Assembly (NCBI RefSeq): GCF_004801375.1
Contig: NZ_SSNZ01000008.1
Span: forward strand, 1-64,000
DNA: 64,000 nt
From: Flavobacterium supellecticarium
GTDB taxonomy: Bacteria; Bacteroidota; Bacteroidia; Flavobacteriales; Flavobacteriaceae
Direction of reading: 5' to 3'
The position numbers and the translations under genes are program-made. Below the pieces are notes generated by a model that saw nothing but the letters and a program-made list of their open reading frames with translations, was not told the DNA's origin and made no database searches. Positions within the stretch are counted from its first letter, which is position 1; the number at the start of each line of letters is the position of its first letter. This document shows, in pieces, positions 9,162 to 16,910 of this stretch.

Positions 9162-10529
9162 TTATACTGTTTGTTTTGCAATTAAGTGGCGTACCTTTTC
9201 GAAAGGTTCTTCCACAAAGTGATCTCTGTTTTTGATCTTTTCCGGGAAACGAACGTGGTATTCGAACTCGTCTCTAAAGTGACGAATTGCGGCAGCCACC
9301 GGCCATGCAGCAGCATCACCCAACGGACAGATTGTGTTTCCTTCGATTTTGCTCTGAATGTCCCAAAGCAGGTCGATATCTTCCATACGTCCGTGACCGT
9401 TTTCGATTCGGTGTAATACTTTTTCCAACCATCCGGTACCTTCACGACATGGCGAACACTGTCCGCAGCTTTCGTGGTGGTAGAAACGGGAAAAATTCCA
9501 GGTATTTCGTACGATACAAGTCGTGTCGTTATAGACAATAAATCCACCGGAACCCAACATGGAACCGGTAGCAAAACCACCGTCGCTCAACGATTCGTAT
9601 GTCATTAGACGGTCGTCTCCGTTTGCGGTTTTATAGATTAAATGTGCCGGTAAGATTGGCACGGAAGAACCTCCCGGAACCAAAGCTTTAAGCGGTCTGT
9701 CGTTCATCATTCCACCTAAATACTCGTCGGAATTCATAAATTCCTCCACACTTAATCCCAATTCGATTTCGTATACACCCGGGTTTTTGATATGTCCGGA
9801 AGCCGAAATCAATTTAGTTCCTGTAGAACGTCCGATTCCGATAGCGGCATAATCTGCTCCGGAATTATTAATGATCCAAGGCACAGCTGCAATGGATTCT
9901 ACGTTGTTTACTACGGTAGGATTGGCCCATAAACCGCTAACCGCCGGGAATGGTGGTTTGATTCGTGGGTTTCCTCTTTTTCCTTCCAATGATTCGATCA
10001 AAGCAGTTTCCTCACCACAGATATAGGCTCCGGCACCACAATGTACATGAAGGTCCAAAGAGAAATCGGTTCCTAAGATGTTTTTTCCTAACCATCCGGC
10101 CGCGTAAGCTTCTTTGATGGCTCTTTCCAGGATTTTAAATACCCACATATATTCCCCCCGGATATAGATATAGGACAGATTTGCACCCAACGCATAGCTG
10201 GACGTGATCATACCTTCAATTAATAAGTGTGGGATATATTCCATCAGGAAACGGTCTTTAAAAGTACCCGGTTCCGATTCGTCGGCATTACAAACCAGGT
10301 GTCTAGGTTTACCCGATTTTTTATCGATAAAACTCCATTTTAGTCCCACGGGGAAACCCGCTCCACCACGACCACGCAATCCGGAAGTTTTTACTTCTTC
10401 GGTTACTTCGTCTGGAGTTAATGTTTTCAGTGCTTTTTCAACAGAAGCATAACCCCCGTTCTGGCGGTACACTTCGTAGGTTTTGATACCTGGAATATTT
10501 ATCTTGTCTAATAATATCTTTCTTCCCAT
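9162..10529 (-). CDS. nuoF: NADH-quinone oxidoreductase subunit F, NADH-binding
   Basis: NuoF (455 residues) binds FMN and NADH and carries cluster N3, so it is the electron entry point of complex I. The glycine-rich flavin and NADH site is visible as GLRGRGGAGFPVGLKW (from residue 50), followed by CNADESEPGTFKDR. The 4Fe-4S cysteines are at 355, 358, 361 and 401 (SCGQCSPC and ICPLGD). Its presence shows that this operon encodes a full NADH-oxidising enzyme and not the 11-subunit form that lacks NuoEFG. The gap to nuoE is 4 bp. Confidence 0.97.
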   Translation of the reverse strand: MGRKILLDKINIPGIKTYEVYRQNGGYASVEKALKTLTPDEVTEEVKTSGLRGRGGAGFPVGLKWSFIDKKSGKPRHLVCNADESEPGTFKDRFLMEYIPHLLIEGMITSSYALGANLSYIYIRGEYMWVFKILERAIKEAYAAGWLGKNILGTDFSLDLHVHCGAGAYICGEETALIESLEGKRGNPRIKPPFPAVSGLWANPTVVNNVESIAAVPWIINNSGADYAAIGIGRSTGTKLISASGHIKNPGVYEIELGLSVEEFMNSDEYLGGMMNDRPLKALVPGGSSVPILPAHLIYKTANGDDRLMTYESLSDGGFATGSMLGSGGFIVYNDTTCIVRNTWNFSRFYHHESCGQCSPCREGTGWLEKVLHRIENGHGRMEDIDLLWDIQSKIEGNTICPLGDAAAWPVAAAIRHFRDEFEYHVRFPEKIKNRDHFVEEPFEKVRHLIAKQTV

Positions 10530-10533
10530 GGTA

Positions 10534-11064
10534 TTATTTATCGTGTAAGTTGATTTTTCCTTCTCTGCATTCCGCGATGATGGTATCTACCTTTTCTTTG
10601 GTCAGGTGCTCTTTATAGAAATCACCAACCTGCATCATCGGAGCGTATCCGCAGGCACCAAGGCATTCCACACCCACAACGGTAAACATACCGTCCGGAG
10701 TGGTTTCACCTTCTTTGATACCCAGTTTTTCGCAGGTATAATCCATCAGATCTTCGGCACCGCGAACGGCACAACAGGAAGTACGGCAAAACTCGAACAT
10801 ATATTTTCCGATTGGTTTCTGGTTGTACATTGTATAAAATGATACGACCTCATATACTTCAATCGGTTGGATGTTTAAGATTTCGGCTACTTTATCCATT
10901 AACGGATAACTTAACCAGTTTTCGTGTGCATCCTGTACTTCGTGTAATACCGGCAATAAAGCCGATTTTCTTTTGTCGTCCGGATAATGGCCAATTAACT
11001 CGTTAATACGCGTCATCAGTTCCGGCGTGATATTTATTTCTTGTTTATACTGTGTATTTTCCAT
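10534..11064 (-). CDS. nuoE: NADH-quinone oxidoreductase subunit E
   Basis: The 176-residue thioredoxin-like 2Fe-2S protein holds cluster N1a. Cluster cysteines are C93 and C97 or C98 (EFCRTSCCAVRG), then C134 and C138 (VECLGACGYAPM). The N-terminal helical part contains KRKSALLPVLHEVQ, typical of NuoE. An extra adjacent cysteine (CC at 97-98) makes the exact ligand uncertain by eye. It lies directly between nuoD and nuoF. Confidence 0.96.
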   Translation of the reverse strand: MENTQYKQEINITPELMTRINELIGHYPDDKRKSALLPVLHEVQDAHENWLSYPLMDKVAEILNIQPIEVYEVVSFYTMYNQKPIGKYMFEFCRTSCCAVRGAEDLMDYTCEKLGIKEGETTPDGMFTVVGVECLGACGYAPMMQVGDFYKEHLTKEKVDTIIAECREGKINLHDK

Positions 11065-11069
11065 AATCC

Positions 11070-12305
11070 TTATGCGTCTAATTCACCTGCAATTACGTTA
11101 AGACTCGACAAAGTTGCGATCGCATCCGAAAGCATTTGTCCCCGTACCATATCGTTATACGCCTGGTAATAGATAAAACAAGGTCTTCTGAAATGCAAGC
11201 GATATGGTGTACGGCTACCGTCGGTGATCAAATAGAAACCAACTTCTCCGTTACCGCCTTCTACCGGATGGTATACTTCGGTTAACGGAACCGGAACTTC
11301 CCCCATCACAATTTTAAAGTGGTAGATAAGGGCTTCCATATTGTGGTATACTTCGTCTTTTGGAGGCAGGTAATAATCCGGAACATCGGCGTGGAAAGGT
11401 CCTTCCGGAAGTTTTGCCAATGCCTGACGGATAATACTTAAACTTTCCCATACCTCGGCATTACGCACGCAAAAACGATCGTACGTATCACCGTGTTTTC
11501 CTACAGGGATATTAAATTCAAAATCTTCGTAGGAACTGTACGGTTGCATCACACGAACGTCATAATCGACACCGGCAGCACGCAGGTTAGGGCCGGTAAA
11601 ACCATAGCTAATTGCTTTTTCGGCAGAAATAGCGCCAACCCCGATCGTACGATCCATAAAGATACGGTTACGGGTTAGCAGGTTTTCAAACTCCTTCCAT
11701 ATAGGAGGGAACTCTTCCAAAAAGGCATCGATCTTTTTAAAAGCTTCCGGACTCCATTCTCTTTCGAAACCTCCGATACGACCCATGTTTGTTGTTAAAC
11801 GGGCACCGCAGATTTCTTCGTAAATTTCATAGATTTTTTCACGGAACTGGAATACATATAAGAAACCGGTTAAGGCTCCGGTATCCACACCCATAACCGA
11901 ACTACAAATAATGTGATCGGCAATACGGGCTAACTCCATTATAATAACACGAAGGTATTGTACGCGTTTTGGAACTTCAATTCCAAGTGCTTTTTCCAGT
12001 GTCATCCACCAACCCATATTATTAATAGGAGCGGAGCAATAGTTCATACGATCGGTTAAAACCGTAATCTGGTAGAACGGTCTGTTTTCGGCAATTTTTT
12101 CGAAAGCACGGTGGATATAACCCACAGTTCCTTCACCGTCCAGAATCCGTTCTCCGTCCATCAGGAGGATATTCTGGAAAATACCGTGTGTCGCCGGGTG
12201 CGTTGGCCCCAGGTTTAATATGGAAAGTTCGCTGCCGTCTTCATTGCGTCTCTTTTCGATTTCTTTCGCATATCGGTGTTCCGGTGATAATAATAGATCT
12301 GACAT
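11070..12305 (-). CDS. nuoD: NADH-quinone oxidoreductase subunit D
   Basis: NuoD (411 residues) is the 49-kDa-type subunit that lines the quinone site next to cluster N2. It shows LNLGPTHPATHGIFQ near residue 30 (the conserved His-Gly quinone loop), YCSAPINNMGW, and a C-terminal region ending in a short acidic tail. NuoC is a separate gene here, not fused to NuoD as in E. coli. The genes on either side are nuoC and nuoE. Confidence 0.96.
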   Translation of the reverse strand: MSDLLLSPEHRYAKEIEKRRNEDGSELSILNLGPTHPATHGIFQNILLMDGERILDGEGTVGYIHRAFEKIAENRPFYQITVLTDRMNYCSAPINNMGWWMTLEKALGIEVPKRVQYLRVIIMELARIADHIICSSVMGVDTGALTGFLYVFQFREKIYEIYEEICGARLTTNMGRIGGFEREWSPEAFKKIDAFLEEFPPIWKEFENLLTRNRIFMDRTIGVGAISAEKAISYGFTGPNLRAAGVDYDVRVMQPYSSYEDFEFNIPVGKHGDTYDRFCVRNAEVWESLSIIRQALAKLPEGPFHADVPDYYLPPKDEVYHNMEALIYHFKIVMGEVPVPLTEVYHPVEGGNGEVGFYLITDGSRTPYRLHFRRPCFIYYQAYNDMVRGQMLSDAIATLSSLNVIAGELDA

Positions 12306-12337
12306 TTTAGCTGTAAAATATTTTTTTCAGGTTACTA

Positions 12338-12859
12338 TTAGCAATTTTGGGATGTTCTACCGAAGAATCGGTCGTCTTTATCGGTTCGTCCGCTGTCTTC
12401 CATAGGGAATTCTTTTCGAAGCGGGAACGATGTCATTTCATCCATATTCAGGATACGTTTCAATTGCGGATGGCCTTTGAAAATAATCCCGTAAAAATCA
12501 TAGGTTTCTCTTTCCTGCCAGTTGGAACTCAGGAATAGTCCGGTAACCGAATCGATTTCCGGTTTATCGCCATCCAAATAGCATTTGATACGGATACGAA
12601 CGTTGTCCATCCAGTTGTGCATGTGGTATACCACGGCAAACTGACGTTCTTTTTCGTAATCCGGGTAATGAATACCACACAAATCGGTTAGGAAATTAAA
12701 ACGTAAAGTAGCATCATCTCTTAGAAATTTCATAACTTCTACGATAGAGTCTGATGCTACTTCAAAAGTGAAAATATCATGTTGTTGAAAGAAATCGGAT
12801 ACTTTTAAACCGAAGTTTTCAATTAGTTTTTTTTGTATTACTGAGGTTTCTAAAGCCAT
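12338..12859 (-). CDS. nuoC: NADH-quinone oxidoreductase subunit C
   Basis: NuoC (173 residues) is the 30-kDa-type structural subunit of the peripheral arm. The family signature is visible as LFLSSNWQERETYDFYGIIFKGHPQLKRIL (about residues 108-137, quoted in part: W-Q-E-R-E-x-Y-D-x-[FY]-G), followed by LRKEFPM. It is a stand-alone protein, 1 bp from nuoB and 32 bp from nuoD. Confidence 0.78.
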   Translation of the reverse strand: MALETSVIQKKLIENFGLKVSDFFQQHDIFTFEVASDSIVEVMKFLRDDATLRFNFLTDLCGIHYPDYEKERQFAVVYHMHNWMDNVRIRIKCYLDGDKPEIDSVTGLFLSSNWQERETYDFYGIIFKGHPQLKRILNMDEMTSFPLRKEFPMEDSGRTDKDDRFFGRTSQNC

Positions 12860-12860
12860 T

Positions 12861-13412
12861 TTACTTGATGTTATAAGAACCTAATAAATCTTTATATTCG
12901 TCGGAACTTCTTCTTCTAACCGATTCACTCTTAACGATTTCCTGAAGTCGCATAATACCATCCAGAATTTGTTCCGGTCTTGGCGGACATCCGGGAACAT
13001 ATACGTCAACCGGAATTACTTTATCGATTCCCTGAAGAACAGAATACGTATCGAATACACCACCTGAAGAAGCGCAGGCACCCACGGCGATTACCCATTT
13101 TGGTTCAGACATTTGCTCGTATACCTGACGCAAGATAGGGGCCATTTTTTTAGCGATTGTACCCATAACCAAAAGCATATCGGCTTGTCGTGGTGAGAAA
13201 CTCATACGTTCCGATCCGAAACGTGCCACATCGTAGTGAGCGGCCATAGTAGCCATAAATTCAATACCACAGCAAGAAGTTGCAAAAGGTAAAGGCCATA
13301 GCGAATTGGCTCTGGCTAATCCGACAACGGAATCCAATTTGGTAGCAAAGAAACCTTCACCGGCATATCCTTCCGGTGCGTCTACCGTTTTATATTTTGA
13401 AGTATCACTCAT
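12861..13412 (-). CDS. nuoB: NADH-quinone oxidoreductase subunit B
   Basis: NuoB (183 residues) carries cluster N2, the last iron-sulfur centre before quinone. Ligand positions are visible as C47-C48 ([10 protein letters not shown]), C113 (GACASSGG) and C142 (PGCPPRPE), which is the complete set including the unusual tandem cysteines. The C-terminal tail has the usual basic segment. It follows nuoA after a 65-bp gap, the longest gap inside the operon. Confidence 0.97.
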   Translation of the reverse strand: MSDTSKYKTVDAPEGYAGEGFFATKLDSVVGLARANSLWPLPFATSCCGIEFMATMAAHYDVARFGSERMSFSPRQADMLLVMGTIAKKMAPILRQVYEQMSEPKWVIAVGACASSGGVFDTYSVLQGIDKVIPVDVYVPGCPPRPEQILDGIMRLQEIVKSESVRRRSSDEYKDLLGSYNIK

Positions 13413-13477
13413 CGTTTTATTATTTTAAACTTTAAGTATCCCAGGTGTTTTTGAGACCGATTAAAATTTTGAATTCT

Positions 13478-13843
13478 TTATTCCCATTCCAATCCTTTCT
13501 TCTTGATTACGTAGAAGAAACCTACGACAAGAAGTGTCATGAAAATACCCATTTTCATAAAACCTTCCACACCCATGGCTTTGAAATTCACAGCCCAAGG
13601 ATACATGAAGATTACTTCAACATCAAAAAGAACAAATAATATGGCGACTAAAAAGTATTTAACGGAGAAAGGAATACGGGCGTTTCCTACAGATTCGATA
13701 CCGCACTCGAAGTTTTTGTCCTTGTTTTGAGAGTGTCTTTTAGGGCCTAATAGCCCTGAAATTATGATCGTTGTAACCACAAACCCGATAGCTAGTAGTG
13801 ATTGCATCACTATTGGAATGTAATCAATTTGATTTGTTTGCAT
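13478..13843 (-). CDS. nuoA: NADH-quinone oxidoreductase subunit A
   Basis: NuoA (121 residues) is a three-helix subunit that opens the operon. The family marks are YECG-like FECGIESVGNARIPFSVKYF (about residues 45-64) with the loop cysteine, and FVLFDVEVIFMYPWA, where the conserved acidic residues lie. A well-formed promoter lies 34 bp upstream and all fourteen nuo genes follow in the order A-B-C-D-E-F-G-H-I-J-K-L-M-N. Confidence 0.96.
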   Translation of the reverse strand: MQTNQIDYIPIVMQSLLAIGFVVTTIIISGLLGPKRHSQNKDKNFECGIESVGNARIPFSVKYFLVAILFVLFDVEVIFMYPWAVNFKAMGVEGFMKMGIFMTLLVVGFFYVIKKKGLEWE

Positions 13844-13876
13844 GATTTTAGTTCTCTTAATTCTGGAAATAATTCA

Positions 13877-13906
13877 CAAATATACACTCCTAAACGGGAT
13901 AAGCAA
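13877..13906 (-). promoter_or_regulatory. Promoter of the nuo operon
   Basis: On the minus strand TTG (13906-13904), a 19-bp spacer and TATATTTG (13884-13877) match the Bacteroidota primary-sigma consensus TTTG-N19-TAnnTTTG. It ends 33 bp before the nuoA start. Nothing else was seen in the 237-bp gap to the cold-shock gene apart from that gene's terminator. Confidence 0.75.
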
Positions 13907-14022
13907 TCTTATTTTTTAATCAATTTGCCGTTGTTTTCTGTCATAAATGCAAAACATATTTAGACTAAATATAAATAATAGAATTTTGAGGAACTATTTT
14001 TAGGGAAAGTGAAAATATAAAA

Positions 14023-14046
14023 AAGCCGCTCGGTTACGAGCGGCTT
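14023..14046 (-). terminator. Terminator of the cold-shock gene
   Basis: A perfect 10-bp stem, AAGCCGCTCG with CGAGCGGCTT, closes a 4-base loop. On the minus strand it is followed by a T-rich stretch. It lies 34 bp past the cold-shock stop codon. Confidence 0.85.
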
Positions 14047-14080
14047 AGTCCATTTAGGTAACCAAAAATTAATATATATA

Positions 14081-14281
14081 TTAGTCTTCGATAACTACTA
14101 CTTTAGCAGCTACTTTACCTTTTCTTCCGTCTTCTTCTTCGTAAGAAACTTTGTCACCTTCGTTTAAAGTTTCAACTTTAATACCAGTAGCGTGAACAAA
14201 AATGTCTTTTCCAGTTTCTTCGTCAGTAATAAATCCATAACCTTTGGATTCATTAAAAAATTTTACTTTGCCTGTTCGCAT
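14081..14281 (-). CDS. Cold-shock domain protein
   Basis: This 66-residue single-domain protein is a cold-shock (CspA-type) nucleic-acid chaperone of the cytoplasm. RNP1 is seen as SKGYGFI (residues 12-18) and RNP2 as DIFVHA (26-31); the fold continues with LNEGDKVSYEEEDGRKGKVAAKV in outline. The length is right for a complete protein. It has its own promoter with a short leader and its own terminator, so it is a single-gene unit between nuo and aspS. The leader is too short for the long structured 5' region known from E. coli cspA. Confidence 0.93.
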   Translation of the reverse strand: MRTGKVKFFNESKGYGFITDEETGKDIFVHATGIKVETLNEGDKVSYEEEDGRKGKVAAKVVVIED

Positions 14282-14312
14282 AGTGTAATAATAAAAAATA
14301 ATTAATAATACT

Positions 14313-14343
14313 CAAAGATATACTTTTTTTTAACACAAGCAAG
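14313..14343 (-). promoter_or_regulatory. Promoter of the cold-shock gene
   Basis: On the minus strand TTG (14343-14341 within ACTTG), about 19 bp, then TATCTTTG (14320-14313) fit TTTG-N19-TAnnTTTG. The spacer contains a run of eight A residues. The -7 element ends 31 bp before the ATG. Confidence 0.7.
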
Positions 14344-14426
14344 TTTTTGATGAAAAAAAACAAACAAAAATGTTTAAATTTTGAGGACTTTAAATTAGTG
14401 TTAATATTTTTTTAAATCGATAAAAA

Positions 14427-14448
14427 AAAGCGGAAGTTACTCCGCTTT
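14427..14448 (-). terminator. Terminator of aspS
   Basis: An 8-bp stem (AAAGCGGA with TCCGCTTT) closes a 6-base loop. It is followed on the minus strand by a T run. It begins 7 bp after the aspS stop. Confidence 0.8.
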
Positions 14449-14454
14449 ACTGTG

Positions 14455-16206
14455 TTATTTAAGGTCTAATTTTATCGATAATTCTTCGAGCTGTTTGTTG
14501 TCGATCGCTGCAGGCGCATCAATCATTACGTCTCTACCGGAATTGTTTTTCGGGAAAGCAATAAAATCGCGAATCGTTTCCTGTCCGCCTAAAATTGAAA
14601 CCAGTCGGTCAAGTCCAAATGCCAGTCCACCATGTGGAGGCGCGCCATATTGGAACGCATCCATCAGGAAGCCGAATTGTGCTTTAGCTTCTTCATCGGA
14701 GAATCCCAAATGCTGAAACATTAATTTTTGTGTTTCTTTATCGTGAATACGAATTGATCCGCCACCAATTTCATTTCCGTTCAATACCATATCGTAGGCG
14801 TTGGCTCTCACTTTACCCGGATCGGTGTCTAATAAATGCATGTCTTCTGGTTTTGGAGAGGTAAACGGGTGGTGCATCGCGTGGAAACGGGCACTTTCTT
14901 CGTCCCATTCCAAAAGTGGGAAATCGACTACCCACAACGGTGCGAACTCATCGGATTTACGCAATCCCAAACGGGTTGCTACTTCCATACGTAAGGCACT
15001 TAATTGCGTACGGGTTTTGTGTGCCGGACCGGATAAAACTAAAATTAAGTCACCCGGGTTGGCGTTGGTCGCTTTTGCCCAATTGGCCAAATCGTCCTGA
15101 TCGTAGAATTTGTCTACCGACGATTTTAATGAACCATCGGCTTCGTATTTACAGTAAACCATACCGGACGCACCAATTTGCGGGCGTTTTACCCAGTCAA
15201 TCAGGTTGTCGATTTCTTTACGGGTATAGCTTGCAGCACCTGGAACGGCGATACCTACTACTAATTCGGCCGCGTTAAATACGGCAAATTCTTTATGTTG
15301 TGCTACGTCGTTCAATTCTCCGAATTCCATTCCGAAACGGATATCCGGTTTGTCGTTACCGTAGGTTTTCATGGCATGATCGTAGGTCATTCGTGGGAAT
15401 TTGTCTACTTCGATACCTTTTATTTCTTTTAATAAGTGACGGGTTAGTCCTTCGAAAGTATCCAGAATATCTTCCTGTTCTACAAAAGCCATTTCACAGT
15501 CAATCTGTGTAAATTCCGGTTGTCTGTCGGCTCTTAAATCCTCGTCACGGAAACATTTTACGATCTGGAAATATTTATCCATACCACCTACCATTAATAA
15601 CTGCTTAAAAGTTTGCGGCGATTGCGGTAAAGCGTAAAACTGCCCTTCGTTCATACGGGATGGCACTACGAAATCGCGCGCACCTTCCGGAGTCGATTTA
15701 ATTAAATAAGGTGTTTCTACTTCACAGAAGTCTTGTGCCGACAAGTAGTTACGTACTTCCTGTGCTACTTTATGGCGGAACAACAAATTGTTTTTTACCG
15801 GATTACGACGAATGTCCAGATAACGGAATTTCATACGGATATCTTCACCACCATCAGTTTCATCTTCGATGGTAAACGGAGGTGTTAAAGCAGTATTCAA
15901 TACGTTTAATTCGGTTACCAAAATTTCGATATCACCGGTTGGCATATTTGGATTTTTGGATTCGCGTTCGATTACAGTTCCTTTTACCTGAACCACAAAT
16001 TCACGACCTAATGTTTTTGCTTTTTCAAAAACTTTAGGACTTGTTCTGTTGGCATCAAAAATTAATTGTGTAATTCCGTAACGGTCGCGTAAGTCCACCC
16101 ATATCATAAAACCTTTATCACGTGTTTTTTGCACCCATCCGGCTAAAGTAACTTCTTTGTTGCTATCGGAAGCTCGTAACGCTCCACAATTATGACTTCT
16201 GTACAT
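14455..16206 (-). CDS. aspS: Aspartyl-tRNA synthetase
   Basis: AspRS (583 residues) is a class IIb synthetase that charges tRNA-Asp in the cytoplasm. Visible parts in order are the N-terminal OB-fold anticodon domain (residues 1-110, [10 protein letters not shown]...[13 protein letters not shown]), motif 2 as [21 protein letters not shown] (about residues 218-238), the bacterial GAD insertion, and motif 3 as [11 protein letters not shown] near the C-terminus. Length is typical for bacterial AspRS. It is a single-gene unit with a TAAATTTG promoter element at 16233-16226 and a terminator. Discrimination between AspRS types that also charge Asn cannot be made by eye. Confidence 0.97.
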   Translation of the reverse strand: MYRSHNCGALRASDSNKEVTLAGWVQKTRDKGFMIWVDLRDRYGITQLIFDANRTSPKVFEKAKTLGREFVVQVKGTVIERESKNPNMPTGDIEILVTELNVLNTALTPPFTIEDETDGGEDIRMKFRYLDIRRNPVKNNLLFRHKVAQEVRNYLSAQDFCEVETPYLIKSTPEGARDFVVPSRMNEGQFYALPQSPQTFKQLLMVGGMDKYFQIVKCFRDEDLRADRQPEFTQIDCEMAFVEQEDILDTFEGLTRHLLKEIKGIEVDKFPRMTYDHAMKTYGNDKPDIRFGMEFGELNDVAQHKEFAVFNAAELVVGIAVPGAASYTRKEIDNLIDWVKRPQIGASGMVYCKYEADGSLKSSVDKFYDQDDLANWAKATNANPGDLILVLSGPAHKTRTQLSALRMEVATRLGLRKSDEFAPLWVVDFPLLEWDEESARFHAMHHPFTSPKPEDMHLLDTDPGKVRANAYDMVLNGNEIGGGSIRIHDKETQKLMFQHLGFSDEEAKAQFGFLMDAFQYGAPPHGGLAFGLDRLVSILGGQETIRDFIAFPKNNSGRDVMIDAPAAIDNKQLEELSIKLDLK

Positions 16207-16225
16207 TTCTTAAAAAATTTATGCG

Positions 16226-16233
16226 CAAATTTA
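16226..16233 (-). promoter_or_regulatory. Probable -7 element for aspS
   Basis: TAAATTTG on the minus strand matches TAnnTTTG and lies 20 bp before the aspS ATG. The upstream -33 box is poor (CTTT at the expected distance), so only the -7 element is claimed. Confidence 0.45.
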
Positions 16234-16370
16234 GGTTTTTTGTTTCAAGTTTAAAGTCAATAGGTTAAAGTTTCTGCGGAATAAAATGGTGAAAAGGAAT
16301 CGGAATCGCCTTAAAACAGGCTTCCAATGTTAAATTTAACTGCAATGTTATGAAATTGTTAACTGAAAGT

Positions 16371-16401
16371 TTTGAAATTGTAAATATGTTTTTTAAATTT
16401 G
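16371..16401 (+). promoter_or_regulatory. Promoter of the YwqK-like gene
   Basis: TTTG (16371-16374), exactly 19 bp, then TAAATTTG (16394-16401) match the Bacteroidota consensus. Its position inside the longer open frame supports the downstream ATG at 16437 as the true start. Confidence 0.7.
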
Positions 16402-16436
16402 ATTTGAAATTGATTAACTATTTAAAAACCAAAGCT

Positions 16437-16784
16437 ATGAAAAAGAACTTAATTGCCGGATTGTTGCTGTTTTCTGGAGTGATTTTCGCTCAAAATGTAG
16501 AACCTAAATATGAGATTGTCGGTAATTTAGTCAAAGCGACCTATTATTACGATAATGGTCAGTTGAAACAGGAAGGCTTTTACAAAGATGCAAAACCGCA
16601 TGGAAAATGGGCTTCGTTTAACGAAGACGGATCCAAGCAGGCGATAGGAGAATATGCAGACGGACAAAAAACCGGAAAATGGTTTTTCTGGAATAAAGCG
16701 ACGTTAAGTGAAGTCGATTATTCCAACAGCAGAATTTCCGATATCAAAAACTGGAAACAGGAAGCGTTAGTAAACAGAAATTAA
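16437..16784 (+). CDS. Secreted YwqK/MORN-repeat-like protein
   Basis: The start is taken at the ATG at 16437, because it begins a clear signal peptide (MKKNLIAGLLLFSGVIFAQ) and lies after a good promoter; the earlier in-frame ATG at 16350 would place a non-secretory leader before it. The 115-residue product has two MORN-like repeats, YYDNGQLKQEGFYKDAKPHG-K-W and a second ending GQKTGKWFFW. Such repeats are annotated in databases as YwqK-family antitoxin modules, but export here argues for an envelope role. No partner toxin gene is adjacent: aspS is divergent and an efflux operon is convergent. Function is unknown. Confidence 0.8.
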   Translation: MKKNLIAGLLLFSGVIFAQNVEPKYEIVGNLVKATYYYDNGQLKQEGFYKDAKPHGKWASFNEDGSKQAIGEYADGQKTGKWFFWNKATLSEVDYSNSRISDIKNWKQEALVNRN

Positions 16785-16851
16785 TTACGGTTTGACTTTC
16801 AAAAAAAATTAATACTGTTCGCATGACCTTAATAGGGTTCGCTTCTAAATG

Positions 16852-16889
16852 AGGAATGGCGGTTATGAAATTTCATAACCGCCATTCTT
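16852..16889. terminator. 34-bp perfect palindrome between convergent genes
   Basis: GAATGGCGGTTATGAAA is followed at once by its exact complement (16854-16887); one wobble and one more pair extend it. It lies between the convergent YwqK-like gene (ends 16784) and the RND pump gene (ends 16911), so a shared bidirectional terminator or processing hairpin is the simplest reading. Neither side has a long T run. Confidence 0.6.
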
Positions 16890-16910
16890 AGTTTAAATTG
16901 CTTTGTTTGT

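Noticed and set aside
9145..9181. Upstream extension of nuoG
   Set aside because: Adds residues before the normal ferredoxin-fold start and overlaps the end of nuoF; the ATG at 9145 is preferred.
9182..9580. Long minus-strand frame inside nuoF
   Set aside because: Lies in another frame of a confidently assigned gene; composition is arginine- and threonine-rich without a plausible start or domain.
16350..16436. Longer start of the YwqK-like gene
   Set aside because: The promoter lies inside this extension and the signal peptide begins at 16437.
16437..16784. Toxin-antitoxin pair with the YwqK-like protein as antitoxin
   Set aside because: No neighbouring toxin gene; the protein has a signal peptide and so is unlikely to neutralise a cytoplasmic toxin.
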